From Dichetophora obliterata (lineage: Eukaryota; Arthropoda; Insecta; Diptera; Sciomyzidae), in NCBI GenBank assembly GCA_963920525.1, contig OY986436.1, positions 82,646,839 to 82,710,838 of the forward strand: a DNA stretch of 64,000 bases, written 5' to 3'. A program made the translations under genes and the position numbers. Shown here one piece after another: positions 1-10,108 of the stretch. Under the pieces are notes generated by a model. That model ran no database searches, was not told where the DNA came from, and worked only from the letters and a program-made list of their open reading frames with translations. Within the stretch, counting starts at the first letter, position 1; each line of letters starts with the position of its first letter.

Positions 1-1223
1 GTAGCAAGAAATACGTTTGTTTACTCGTTAACGTATAAAAAAGTGCCGAATTACGCGAAGTCTACTACGATCACGTATGCTATAGTACCAAATATACATT
101 TTTAAGTAACGGGTTATACGTTAACGGAACAGACAATTCGACCCCAGGTGACTTTACTAGGACAATAACAAGACAATGAGAAAGCCTTTGTAGCAGAAAG
201 TACTTGTCTTAAAACACTTAGTTCCACTATGAGTTTCATTTAAAATTTGAGCTTGAGCAAGCCTTTAAATAAATAATTTTTTTTATGAGAAAGCTTTATA
301 AGATATTTTCATTCGAGAAATTAATGTGTATTGCTCCACAACGAAAATATAAACTGCGTGAAAAGCTAAAATAAAATTTATAATCGGTGTATTTATAATT
401 GGTGTACTTTTAATCCGGTGTGTTCATAAAAGGCAACATATATTGGTTAACGCTGATTCTACATTTGAAAGTAGTGAGTTTTGTCCTTATAAAAATTTCA
501 AAGATTGACGTTAAGACTAAAAGAGCCTGTTCAGCTGTAGTACCAAACATAATTGCTCCAGCAAAACATGAGAGGTGAGCAAGCATATTAAAAGAGAAAT
601 TACTTGAGGAATTACTTAATAAAACCAACAATATCTATGTCAGAAATCGAAATTCTACCCAGACGAGTTTCAAGCAAAGCTTTGCAATCTATGGATCATA
701 ATCAGCAACAAAATCAAGAGCTCTGCCGCTGCTCCGGAAAAAGAAACGAAACGTAAAACCAGCTCTTGAAATTCCGTTATCCATTCTATGGTTATTTGCG
801 AGAACTAAAAGTGTCCAAGACAAGGAAGCAGTTGCTGGATGTTCATTATAACTACATTGGGTTTAACAAAACTCATTTCCAAGAGTGGTTATAAATATTA
901 ATTTTGATTTAATTTGGCGTACACTCTAGCAAAAATCCACGGGAATTTACAACAATTATTGCTGGCAACAGATTTCCTACATTTAATATAGTTTTATTTC
1001 AGAGAGCCAAATTCAAAATATTTCACGCTAGAAAAGCGTAAAAACTTTGTCCTGCAAATATTGCTCTCGCACTCTAAAAACTCTCTTCTAAAATTATTTC
1101 TATCAATCTTGTCTTCGCTTATAAAAAAAAAACGCTAGAAATGCGTGAAGTCTCTCAAGTAAATTTTGAACAAAGCAACAACAACAACTCTGTTTAGAGT
1201 CAGTCACACAGCAGAAGGCGTTA
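1..1223. other. Non-coding AT-rich DNA, no gene seen
   Basis: No recognisable coding sequence on either strand. The only structure is a short CAA-rich motif at about 1165-1215 (CAACAACAACAACTCTG followed by a TCACACAGCAG segment) that recurs at 39.1 kb and, inverted, at 44.9 kb. Confidence 0.5.
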
Positions 1224-2079
1224 AGGCCCATTTCCAATAACGCGTGAGATACGTTGCGTTTTACGCTGAGGAAGCTACGGAAAAAAATCAATTTCCAAAG
1301 GGGCGTTTGCGTGAACATATGATTGCCGGTCCTCTGCTTAGCGAAGCATAATTTTAGTGTGTAAAAGTTTTACAAGTTTATTCAAAATAAAAAAACACAC
1401 TGATGCTTTGTGTTTTGTCTGCCTGCATACTATTGGTCCCGTAGAAGGTTTTGCTGCAGTATGGACAGATAGGGCGAGTTCAAAATTGCATTTTTATAAA
1501 GCATCAGTGTGTTTTATTTTGAATTGGTGCTAAGTTAAAATAAAAAATCTGCGCAGCTCTGCTGATATTCTTAAAAATAGTATAATTTCGCAGTTTTGGC
1601 TAATAATCTTTGAATTAATTCAAAATAAAACACACTGATGCTTTGTAAAAATGCATTTTGGAACTCACCCATATAGTTAGGCACTCCGGCATGCCGCTGC
1701 AGATATATCGTGAGTGTGGAGCACGTCTTAAATGCCTGTGACCATTTGCACTACCGACTGTCCTTAAATGCATTTTTGGACTCCTCGCCCATATGGTCAG
1801 GCACTCCGGCATGCCGCTGCAGATGTGTCGTGAGTGTTTTTAAGTTTTATTTTAAATTTTTTAGTTTTTCTCTACACACCTTTTTAAATTTTTCCTTTGT
1901 AAAACTGAACAGCTGTTTCGCTGTCAAAGCTTCACGCGCATGAAATATTCAATTTTTCGAATATTTTACGCTACGTGCAAACGCATGCTATTCATTGGAA
2001 CCAGTTAGATATGTCTTCATGTATTAAATATTTGCATCAATTTACGAAACGCATCTCACGCGTTATTGGAAATGGGCCT
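1224..2079. mobile_element. TIR element (Harbinger-type MITE), TTA target duplication
   Basis: The left end AGGCCCATTTCCAATAACG and the right end are inverted copies over about 32 bp, with one clear mismatch. TTA flanks both sides (1221-1223 and 2080-2082). Three-base TWA duplications are typical of the PIF/Harbinger superfamily; the superfamily assignment is inference because no transposase is present. The interior holds a tandem duplication of about 72 bp (1648-1718 and 1766-1838, sharing GGCATGCCGCTGCAGAT) and a segment that recurs near 62.6 kb. Confidence 0.8.
1500..1680. repeat. Dispersed repeat copy, shared with 62.57-62.72 kb
   Basis: Blocks such as TTTTATTTTGAATTGGTGC, AAAATAGTATA, GCAGTTTTGG and TGCATTTNGGAACTCA occur in the same order and orientation here and at 62,583-62,715. 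The two are diverged copies of one repeat family. Here the copy lies inside the 1224-2079 MITE. Confidence 0.6.
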
Positions 2080-2725
2080 TTACTCTTTCCAATTCGTTCA
2101 TGTGACACTTGTATGAATAGTCTCTTCGAAATCATATAACGTTAAAGAAAAGGTATTAATTTTAGATAAAGCGTTACCAGTGCTGCTACAAAAGGGGATT
2201 TTCACCGTTTTGAGGGAATTGTCAACGAAAAGGAAACCGGGAATAACACTTTTAAAAACGGGGAAAATTAGGTTGAAGAAGAGTATTTTCGTCACAAAAT
2301 CAACAAATTATGCTATGAATTTTTTAACATCTTGTATTTAAACACATTTTAAAATTGTCTGAGTCATCTTGAGTTTTAATTTAATTTTATTACTATTTGA
2401 ATAAGCCTGTTTGTTTAATTTAAATTCATTTGGACTATCATCAGAAGTAAGCTCAAACGTAATTTTTTCTCTGTTCAGCGTAATTTAATTTATTTGCTTG
2501 GCAAACTATAAAAAATGGGTAAATAAAATTGAAAACTTTTAAAGATTTAATTTTTAAGACAAAGGCGGAGCATTTAGATTTTTCGCATTTGTGAATCCTA
2601 TTGTTTGGAAAAACAAAACGTATCCTTCATCAATGCCGTTGTGTTCCTATTCTGTATTGTGTTTCTATCCTATTTTATAAAAATATATATATATCGACTT
2701 AGAATGTATGTCACTTAGAAATATT
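2080..2725. other. Intergenic stretch without recognised gene
   Basis: A plus-strand frame is open from about 2120 to 2335 but matches nothing I recognise. It has no start or splice context, so I do not call it a gene. The rest is AT-rich. Confidence 0.4.
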
Positions 2726-3167
2726 AGGGCTATTCCCAGTTACGGGCAAATAGCTTTGCAAATGTATGCCCTACCAAATATTTGCCATCAACTGTGAGCA
2801 CACTTTTTAGAACACTGTTGCAAACAAAACTCACAGCTGTTTTGGAGGGAAAAAAACAACACGAACAGTATTTGTGGTGTTTTTCATTATTATTTATCAA
2901 AGTGTATTATTTATCAAAGTGAGTTCCATATCAGAGTCTGTTAATTTTGTTTTATTAGCGGCGTTTGGTTAAAATGTGACAGCTGATTGATTGGCAAATA
3001 AGTTTTGCCCATGCTCGACTGTATGCAATGCGATTTTAGTGTTGCAAATTTGACATAGTCGGGCAAATGCAAATCTGTACATTTTGTTGTTGTGTTGAAA
3101 ATATTTGCCATCTTATTTTGCAAATGCCACGATGCCACGCTATTTGCCCGTAATCGGGAATAGCCCT
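2726..3167. mobile_element. TIR MITE, ATT target duplication
   Basis: The left end AGGGCTATTCCCAGTTACGG is mirrored at the right end, giving about 29 bp of TIR with few mismatches (the shared GGGCAAATAGC follows). ATT flanks both sides (2723-2725, 3168-3170). The 442-bp element has no coding capacity. The AGGG terminus and three-base AT-rich duplication resemble other MITEs in this window. Confidence 0.75.
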
Positions 3168-3586
3168 ATTGATTTATTGAATTTTCTTACACAAGATGTG
3201 CAAAATTTGTGGCATCATGTTTTGAGCTAAGAGCTACAAATGAGATTGATAAGGAGCAAATTGTATTTTATTAAAGTTTACGTTGTGAAAAATCGATTTA
3301 AACAGCTAAAAGTACTGAAAAACGGTTAAAGCGTCATTTAACAAACAAAAATTTTCATCTTTATTTCTAAACAACCAATTTTCAAATCTTAAAAAGGATT
3401 TTAAATAGGAGATATAAGGCTTTAAGAAAAAGAATGCCAACATGATGTTTTGCTAAAAGAGTATGTTTATTTGAAACCCTGAAAATTAACTTAAAAATTC
3501 GTAATCTTATATGGAAAGGTCAAACAAAAATCCTTGCAAAAAGTAAAAAAAAAATTAGTTCAGAGTGTATAGTTGTACGGTCTAAT

Positions 3587-3784
3587 ATGAAATTTGCAGA
3601 TACAAGTAGAATGTTCCCAAAAATTAAAAAAATTCATATCGTTAATTTTTCTCTTCCGCATAGCTGTGCATGCCCTGAAAGAGCTTTTTCTGCCTTAAAT
3701 TTGAATAAAACTAATATAAGAAAGCCGTTAGACAACTGTACCGTAAATGTTATTTTACACACAAGAATACATATGAAAAATTAA
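3587..3784 (+). pseudogene. hAT transposase C-terminal dimerisation-domain relic
   Basis: The 65-codon open segment contains CPERAFSALNLNKTNIRKPL, matching the hAT C-terminal dimerisation region, where a conserved S-x-ERxFS-x-N-x-x-K-x-x-x-R-x-x-L pattern lies near the end of the transposase. It is far too short for a transposase (typically 500-700 residues). No RNase H-like domain with catalytic residues was seen upstream, so this is a terminal fragment. It lies between two MITEs and has no identifiable hAT ends. The family is inferred from this motif alone. Confidence 0.65.
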
Positions 3785-3927
3785 AACTACATAGGATTAA
3801 AAATCAAAAGAAAGTGTTTGCAGTTAATATGTACAAGTAATAAATGTGATATATTTTTTAAGGCATATTTTTTATTATATTTTTAAGGTTTGTATTTTTA
3901 TGGTTTTTATTTTAAATAAAACACTGA

Positions 3928-4172
3928 AACGGGAAAATGTTAAGGGAAAATGTTAAGGAAAAAACGGGAAAAAATTATTGAAATGAAGAATAAAAAGGCA
4001 ATGATCTCTCCCAAAGTCTAGCAACACTGAGCGTAACATCTGCTCCAATGGATTCTCTGTGCGACAACACGCTGAAATAGAGTGAAAAATAAAGAAAATG
4101 TACATATTTTAGGGCTCTCTGAGCGACAAAACGCTGTAATAGCGTGAAAAGCAGAGAAAATATACGTATTTA
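3928..4172. repeat. Two short tandem duplications
   Basis: At 3928-3978 a GGGAAAATGTTAAGG unit is repeated. At about 4053-4112 and 4113-4172 a 60-bp unit is duplicated with divergence, sharing GCGACAA-ACGCTG-AATAG-GTGAAAA. The flanks (3785-3927, 4173-4516) are AT-rich with no gene seen. Confidence 0.55.
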
Positions 4173-4516
4173 AAACAAAATCGCTGAATTTTAAACAGAA
4201 TTGAAAAAAACCCGCTGCTGCGTGATATTTCACAACATTTATTGTAGTGATTTTTCAATAAGTTTTTAGAGTGTAGTTTTACTTATTTGTTCTAGTTATA
4301 GTTTGGTATTTTTGAGTAACATCATATTTTATCTTTACTAATTCAGATATTTTTCTTTTTTTTTTATAAAAATTAGCGAGTTTTGATAAAGCAACTTTGA
4401 GCGCTCGAAGGAGGATGTTCACAGGATGATGGAATTGAAGATTTTGTTTTGTTTTGTTACGCTTTAAGGAGCAGTTATCCTCAAAAAGTATTCTAAAATG
4501 TAAGTTTTATTGCATT

Positions 4517-5037
4517 AGGGGGTTTCGCGTGGTGCATCATATTGGACGACATGTTGTACGATCAGTCGGATGGAAAACTAACGGGACAATTTGATTGAGC
4601 GTTCGAAGGTAAAACTTGTGAAGCAACTTCATTAATTGCAATCCCTCGAGTAGAACATATCTGTCTAATAGCTAAGCAATTTTTAGATGCCGTTACAATT
4701 GAGCAGTTATTTTACATATTTCAGAGAAATTGTAATAAATTTTAATTAATTATATCCAAAATTAATTTTTTGGAATGCTTTCCAATTAATTTTCTCTAAT
4801 ATTTTTTCGCTTCGTTGCTGTTCACACGCTGACGCTTTAATTGAAATGAAAACATGCACCAAGTTTGACTAACTTCCATTCACACGTCCAACATGTTGGA
4901 CGATCGCCAGAAAGAAATTAAAAATGTTTGATTTTCATCTAATTTTTTGAATCAACTGTCGTTTTAGCTTACGCATGGTACTACATGTCGTCAAATCTGC
5001 CATGTTGGTCCAATATGTCGGACCATTCGAAAGCACC
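4517..5037. mobile_element. Degenerate TIR element with GGACGACATGTTG repeats
   Basis: The left end (GTTTCGCGTGGT, then ATATTGGACGACATG) matches the inverted right end (CTTTCGAATGGTCC, then ATATTGGACCAACATG) imperfectly. Variants of the ATGTTGGACGA motif recur at 4540, 4890 and 5010. No clear TSD is visible. Probably an old MITE, about 30 bp upstream of the piggyBac insertion. Confidence 0.4.
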
Positions 5038-5074
5038 TATTCAATTTTATTCAAGGAGTAGTAAGGAGATTTAA

Positions 5075-7489
5075 CCCTCATCGGTCCCCTGTATGCGCAC
5101 GCGTACAATTTTGATCTTTAACCTTGAATAAAATAAAAACGGTTCAGCGGAATGACCTTGTATTTTGCAAAGTAGAATTATTTTGCCTGAATAACCAAAA
5201 AACCCGTTTTGAATTTGTACCCTTACTGTATTTGCCTGTGCAGTTATAGTTACGAATTGGTCGCTGTGTATGTGCGCGCATACACATAAGCAGGTACCTG
5301 GAATTGCTGCTTATTTTTGTGTGCGGATTTATAGCACGCTCTTATTTTTTCGTTTTATGAAATTCAGTTTGTTCTGGAACACACATAAGTGAAGTTTGTT
5401 TGCGCATTTATTTGAATTTTGGTTGTGTTTCGAAGTATTTGATAAAAAATGGATAGAGTTTTATGTGAAAGAAGGCAGCGAGATGAACTAGAAATGGATT
5501 TTGATTTGGGTAGCGAAGCGGGCGAATCTCCGTGCAATAGTGACGATGATTTTGCATTATCAGACGAGGAAAATAATGAAAGTGAAGTTAGCGTGCATTC
5601 GGATAAAGACGACATTGAGCAAAATTTAGCAGAAGAAAATGCAGCAAATCCTGAAAATAAATATTTTTCAAAAAATAAGAAAATTGATTATTCATCGCAA
5701 CCATTTGAAATAAATCGAAGAAATTCATTTCGACGTGCAGAAAATTTTACTTAAGGTAAAAACCTACCCTCTTTGTTATGGGTTCATGTTCATTATATGT
5801 TTCATTTTTGTTATAATTCAGGTCCAAAAGCATTAGCAGCTGCTACTATAGTTGATGTTTCGTCTGCATTTCACATGTTCCTTGAACCGGTTGAGAATAT
5901 TATTTTGAACATGACGAATTTATATGGTGTGCGAAAGTATAAAGACGATTGGGAAACATTGATTTGGACACTCTGCACGCATACTTTGGATTGTTGCTGC
6001 TTTCTGATGTGTATCGGTCATACGCTGAATGTGTCACTAAACTGAGGAATGACGAAACTGGTCGGTCATTATTAAGAGCAACAATGTCTTTGAAAATGTT
6101 CAAGCGTATCCATGGTTGCATTCGATTTGATGACCGCGAACAACGTATGGCCAACACTGCATCTACAAGTACTTCTGTACGTGACAAATTGGCACCGATT
6201 CGATATGGATACGATAAATGGAATCATAATTTGAAAGTTGTATACATACCAGGAAAAAACATTACCGTAGATGAACAGTTAGTTCCGTATCGTGGGCGAT
6301 GTCCGTTTCGTCAGTATATTCCATCCAAGCCGGCGAAATATGGCATCAAAATTTGGGTGCTATGCGACTCAAAAAGCTGGTATGCATACAACACACAAAT
6401 TTATGTTGGTCGGAATCGTAATGCCACTCCTGAACGTAATCTCGGACGGCGTGTTGTTTTGGATTTGGTGGAAGGACTTTCTGACAGAAATGTAACGTGT
6501 GACAACTTTTTCACTTCGTGTGAATTGGCAGAAGATTTACATAAGAATCGCATGACTATTTTGGGAACAGTAACGAAAAATACGACTGAAATTCCTTTAG
6601 TTCTACTCGACATTCGTCAAAAGCCAATTTATCATAAAGTAGTTGTATATGAACATAAATTGCAAGCAGTTATGTTGTCATATGTTCCTCGCCGGTACCG
6701 ATTTGTGACATTGCTCAGTACATACCACAATGTTGTCAGCATAAATGAGAATAGTGAAAAGAAGAGACCTAACATCATTGAACACTACAACAAAACCAAG
6801 AGTGGAGTTGATACTATGGATCAAATGGTGGCTACGTACACATGCAAACGAAAAGTCAATCGGTGGCCAGTGGCAGTATTTTGTAACATGCTTGATGTTA
6901 GTGCGTTGAATGCATTGGTGACGTTCATTGCATTGTTCCCGAATTGGAAAAATTCTAAAACGAACCATAATATTCGTCGTCGCCTTTTTTCGAGGAGCTT
7001 GATTTGAATCTCGTTGAAAAACAGATCACTAAACGTAAAAAAACAACCTCAAAGTAATGATGCTTCCAGTTTTATTCAAAGAATTCGGGAGATTCGCCAT
7101 TTACCAAGTACATCAAAACAAGGCCGATGCTACATCTGCACATATAAAAATAACAAAAAGCTTTTTGCTACACGCTGTGAAAAGTGTAGAAATTTCATTT
7201 GTGCTGAACATAATTTCAATTTATGCGAAAATTGTACAAATAATTGACAAAAGTTAAAAATTCAATTTTTTTTCTAATATATGTAATATTCTAATTAATT
7301 TCATTCTAAATCTACCTTTATGAAGTTCAAATGTATTAATATGATAGTAAACAATGTAATAAATATAAAAAATCACAAAACATAAATGGTTGTTAATTTT
7401 TTTTAGCTTTTTTACAATTAAAAATATATGTGTATGCGCACGCATACAATGGGACCGATTAGATGTATTTCTCGAGGGACCGATGAGGG
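5075..7489 (+). mobile_element. piggyBac-superfamily transposon with both ends and TTAA duplication
   Basis: TTAA stands at 5071-5074 and 7490-7493. The ends are perfect 14-bp inverted repeats (CCCTCATCGGTCCC at the left). Just inside are subterminal near-palindromes (TATGCGCACGCGTACA at about 5092 and TATGCGCACGCATACA at about 7432), the usual piggyBac arrangement of terminal plus internal inverted repeats. At 2415 bp it has the size of an autonomous piggyBac element and holds one transposase gene. Coding lesions suggest it is no longer autonomous, although its ends look mobilisable. Confidence 0.92.
5449..7247 (+). pseudogene. piggyBac-type transposase, frameshifted
   Basis: The gene runs from MDRVLCERRQRDELEM (acidic N-terminus) through a DDE/D core to a C-terminal cysteine-rich domain. 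The core aspartates are present: ITVDEQLVPYRGRCPFR (D at nt 6270-6272), VTCDNFFTS, and SGVDTMDQM. The C-terminus has the CxxC...CxxC...CAEH...CENC cysteine/histidine pattern of the piggyBac end-binding finger. Lesions: an in-frame TAA at 5752-5754 immediately before a plausible 66-bp GT-AG intron (5756-5821) that would otherwise join the frames; a one-base shift near 5943-5955; and a shift in the T-run at about 6985-6990 that returns to the first frame about 30 bp later. Cut-and-paste transposition at TTAA is the family function. Domestication is unlikely given the breaks. Confidence 0.88.
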
Positions 7490-7590
7490 TTAAGGAAGTA
7501 TGCAAACGAAATATTACTAAAGGTAAAATTAATTTATTTTTCTTTTGTGTTAATCATTACAATTTTATAAATTTTACTAAGCACTCTTAA

Positions 7591-7869
7591 CCCTAGTTCG
7601 GCCGACGAGTCACCGGGGTGACTATTTCACCTTTTTCACACAAAAAATATATTTTCAACCAAATATGTTAACCTATCTTCCGTGACATCCTGAACTAATA
7701 AAATAAACTCATCAGCTGCTTGTGTTGCCAGATAATTATTTTAAATTTGTTTTAATTTTTTTCGCAAAATTGCCTCTTTAATGCAGAATTTATCATATTT
7801 TATAACACAGTCACCGGGGTGACTGCGTCGGTCCATAATGAGTTATAAACATCGTCGACCGAACTAGGG
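7591..7869. mobile_element. piggyBac-like MITE with TTAA duplication
   Basis: TTAA flanks both sides (7587-7590, 7870-7873). The ends CCCTAGTTCGGCCGACG and its inverse agree at 16 of 17 bases. Inside each end lies the palindrome GTCACCGGGGTGAC (about 7609 and 7811). This 279-bp non-coding element shares only the CCCT start with the neighbouring piggyBac, so it was probably mobilised by a different piggyBac-type transposase. Confidence 0.85.
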
Positions 7870-8046
7870 TTAAGGCCTTTTACACATTGAGCAATTGAAA
7901 AGTAATGCAACCAAAACGCAATAGCTTAAAAAGTTGCAAGCCACTCCTATTTGAAACTGAATTGTAACCTATGCTTTCAGATAGGCAAGTCACGTCGCAA
8001 CGCAACATTGAAAAATTCATAACACAAATAGTTTTTGACTGGAGCT

Positions 8047-8208
8047 ATGTTAAATAGAAACAAAAAATTAAGTAGTTAAAGTGATTCGAGTGATGAAGAT
8101 GTGAATTCATATGTTTATACGCGAAGAACTCAACGTCAAAAAAGAATTTGGGTGCATCCCTACATAAGGAAAAATATTAACTGAAGATTATTCGTCGCAG
8201 CAAAAGAA
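8047..8208 (+). pseudogene. Harbinger nuclease N-terminal remnant
   Basis: Reading from the ATG at 8047 there is one internal stop, then an acidic SDSSDEDV segment and a basic RRTQRQKRIWVHPYIRK segment, then a further stop and RLFVAAKE. The arginine-rich run before WVHPY is the usual N-terminal signature of HARBI1-like transposases. The DDE core is missing; it is deleted or displaced beyond the inserted element. Identification rests on this short motif plus the element ends. Confidence 0.6.
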
Positions 8209-8812
8209 TTAGGCTTGGGTAGATCACGAACGAACTTGTTCAATTGAACTATTCGCACTCATGAACTATGTGAACTAGTTCGTTGATTTTCGTTCTTTAA
8301 TTCTTTTAGTTCGATCGATTTTGCAGCGAGTCAGATCGAAATGAACCAGAAAAAATTTGGTTTCACTCAACAATGGTTTGAGTCTGTGCTGATACAGTTT
8401 TTCACTAATTAACGGTAAAAAAATATTTTTTGCAAAAACAAATTTTTGTGGCAAATATTGTGTGGAATGCCCAATATGTAGTATTTTTATGTAAATTTCT
8501 TCTATGTCCGCAATTAATGGTTGATTCGGTCATATAGTTCGTTTAATTTTATAGATCTGATCATGAACGAGCAAACAAAACAAACTAAAAGACCTATTGA
8601 ACTAAAACATATAACGAGCTAACATACCTAACGATCTAAAACACCAAACGAACTATAAGACCTAATGAACTAACAACATGAACGAGTGCACTAAAAGAAC
8701 TAAAAGAGCGAACGAACTAAATGAACTAAAAGAACTATATGAACGAACTAGTTCATTAAACTCAACTGAACTAAAAAGAGCGTTTTTTTTAGTGAACTAA
8801 AATGCCCAAGCC
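8209..8812. mobile_element. hAT-type MITE full of GAACTAAA-like repeats
   Basis: Short ends TAGGCTTGGGT and TGCCCAAGCC are inverted, flanked by CAAAAGAA on the left (8201-8208) and CAAAAAGAA on the right (8813-8821), an imperfect 8-9 bp duplication inside the Harbinger relic. From about 8540 to 8790 the interior is dominated by degenerate GAACTAAA/GAACGAAC repeats. The 8-bp duplication suggests hAT; no coding sequence is present. Confidence 0.6.
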
Positions 8813-9044
8813 CAAAAAGAACGGCAGCAAATTGATGCCAAACAAAACACAAAATCTAAATATGCAACACAAAATTGCCGATTAAAATTGCAGCAAGCTG
8901 TGTTGCATTGAAATGGTCACAAACATGTTGCCAACTTGTTGTGCACATGTTGCTTCATATGAAGGCTTCGGTATAAATACATTAGTTAGCAACTTTTGTT
9001 GCAGTTGCATTACTTTTCAATTGCTCCATGTGTAAAAGGCCTAC

Positions 9045-9231
9045 GGCTTCATTACCCAAGCGCAAATTAACGTAGCGTTATAACAAATTTTATAACACAT
9101 TTTCTGCGGGCTACAAATCGGCGTCTGCACTACGTTGCACTACGATTTCAGTAATCGTTTATTTTCGAGGCAACGTCGCACTGCGCTACATTCACTTGCG
9201 CCACCTCACGTTACACTTGGGTAATCAAGCC
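9045..9231. mobile_element. Small TIR MITE
   Basis: GGCTTCATTACCCAAG at the left is inverted at the right end (CTTGGGTAATCAAGCC) with one mismatch, with weaker similarity continuing inward (AACGTAGCG / CACCTCACGTT). The element is 187 bp, non-coding, with no clear target duplication. Confidence 0.6.
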
Positions 9232-9444
9232 TTTAAATAATTTGAATTCTTAAAATAAAAATACTTGATCTACTTTATATTTTATTAATTTAATATAATT
9301 TAACATAATAAACTTTAATATTACTTTAATACTTATGGAACCTAATTTCTTGATTGAACCTTATATTAATTTCCTTTCTAATAACCTTAATGTACAAAGA
9401 AGATTTTTTGTTTTCGTAATTATATTCAACTAATGTTGAACAAT
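9232..9444. other. AT-rich spacer, nothing recognised
   Basis: A short AT-rich interval with runs of TTTAATAT-type sequence and no coding signal. Confidence 0.5.
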
Positions 9445-10108
9445 GGGTGGTGTGAATAAAAACTGAGTAAACACTCTGAGAGGACTCTCTTTCGTTCAGA
9501 GTGAATTGAGTGTTTTGATAGAATTAAGTATTCGGTGTGAATAAAAATTCCCTCAAATTGCTTGCACTCACTCCATCTTCATGAGATGAGAAATGTCAGT
9601 TTTAGTTATCAAATTGCTACGTGAAATGAGCAAACAGGACAGAAAATCATAAAATTTGGAAAAAAATTAAATAGGGTGGTATGTACAGAAATTTTTTTAA
9701 AAAAAAGAAAATATATTCGACGCTTCGGCATGGCAGGCGAAAACTTACATTTAATTACAGAAGGATCACCTTTATAGAAGGGAATGGATTCAATTTGCAA
9801 TCACTTAAAGAAAATAAGAAAAACAAAAGAGGAGTTGATACAACTCCACTATTTTTTCTATTTGTTCTTCCATTTGAAGTTAATCTTCTTTTTTTTTGCT
9901 TTATTTGAGGTGTCTGGCTTTCTCAAATAAAAAATTATGCTTACAATATAACATTTTCTTTTTTTACATTACTTTATTCACACCAAAGAGCCCTCTCAAA
10001 TGTCAAAAAGTAGGAGTGGAGTATTTTCGTTAAGCTTAACGAAAGTAGATTTTATTCCCTTAAAAATTTTGAGTGAACACTCGCACTCAGTTTTTATTCA
10101 CACCACCC
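9445..10108. mobile_element. TIR MITE, AAT target duplication
   Basis: The ends GGGTGGTGTGAATAAAAACT (23 bp with the following GAG) are perfectly inverted. AAT flanks both sides (9442-9444, 10109-10111). The subterminal motif GGTGTGAATAAAA recurs inverted inside (about 9533 and 9963). The 664-bp element encodes nothing recognisable; open frames inside it are short and unconserved-looking. Confidence 0.8.

Larger units (their letters stand above)
7873..9042 (+). mobile_element. PIF/Harbinger-like relic with ~40-bp TIRs, interrupted
   Basis: The left end AGGCCTTTTACACATTGAGC, continuing AATTGAAAAGTAATGCAAC, is inverted at the right end (to 9042) with one mismatch. A transposase N-terminus remnant (8047-8208) places it in PIF/Harbinger. 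The left boundary overlaps the TTAA of the preceding MITE, so the three-base target duplication cannot be read cleanly. A second element, 8209-8812, is inserted within it. Confidence 0.7.

Noticed and set aside
8540..8790. GAACTAAA repeats as a host enhancer
   Set aside because: They lie within an element with inverted ends and a near 8-bp duplication, so a transposon origin is simpler.
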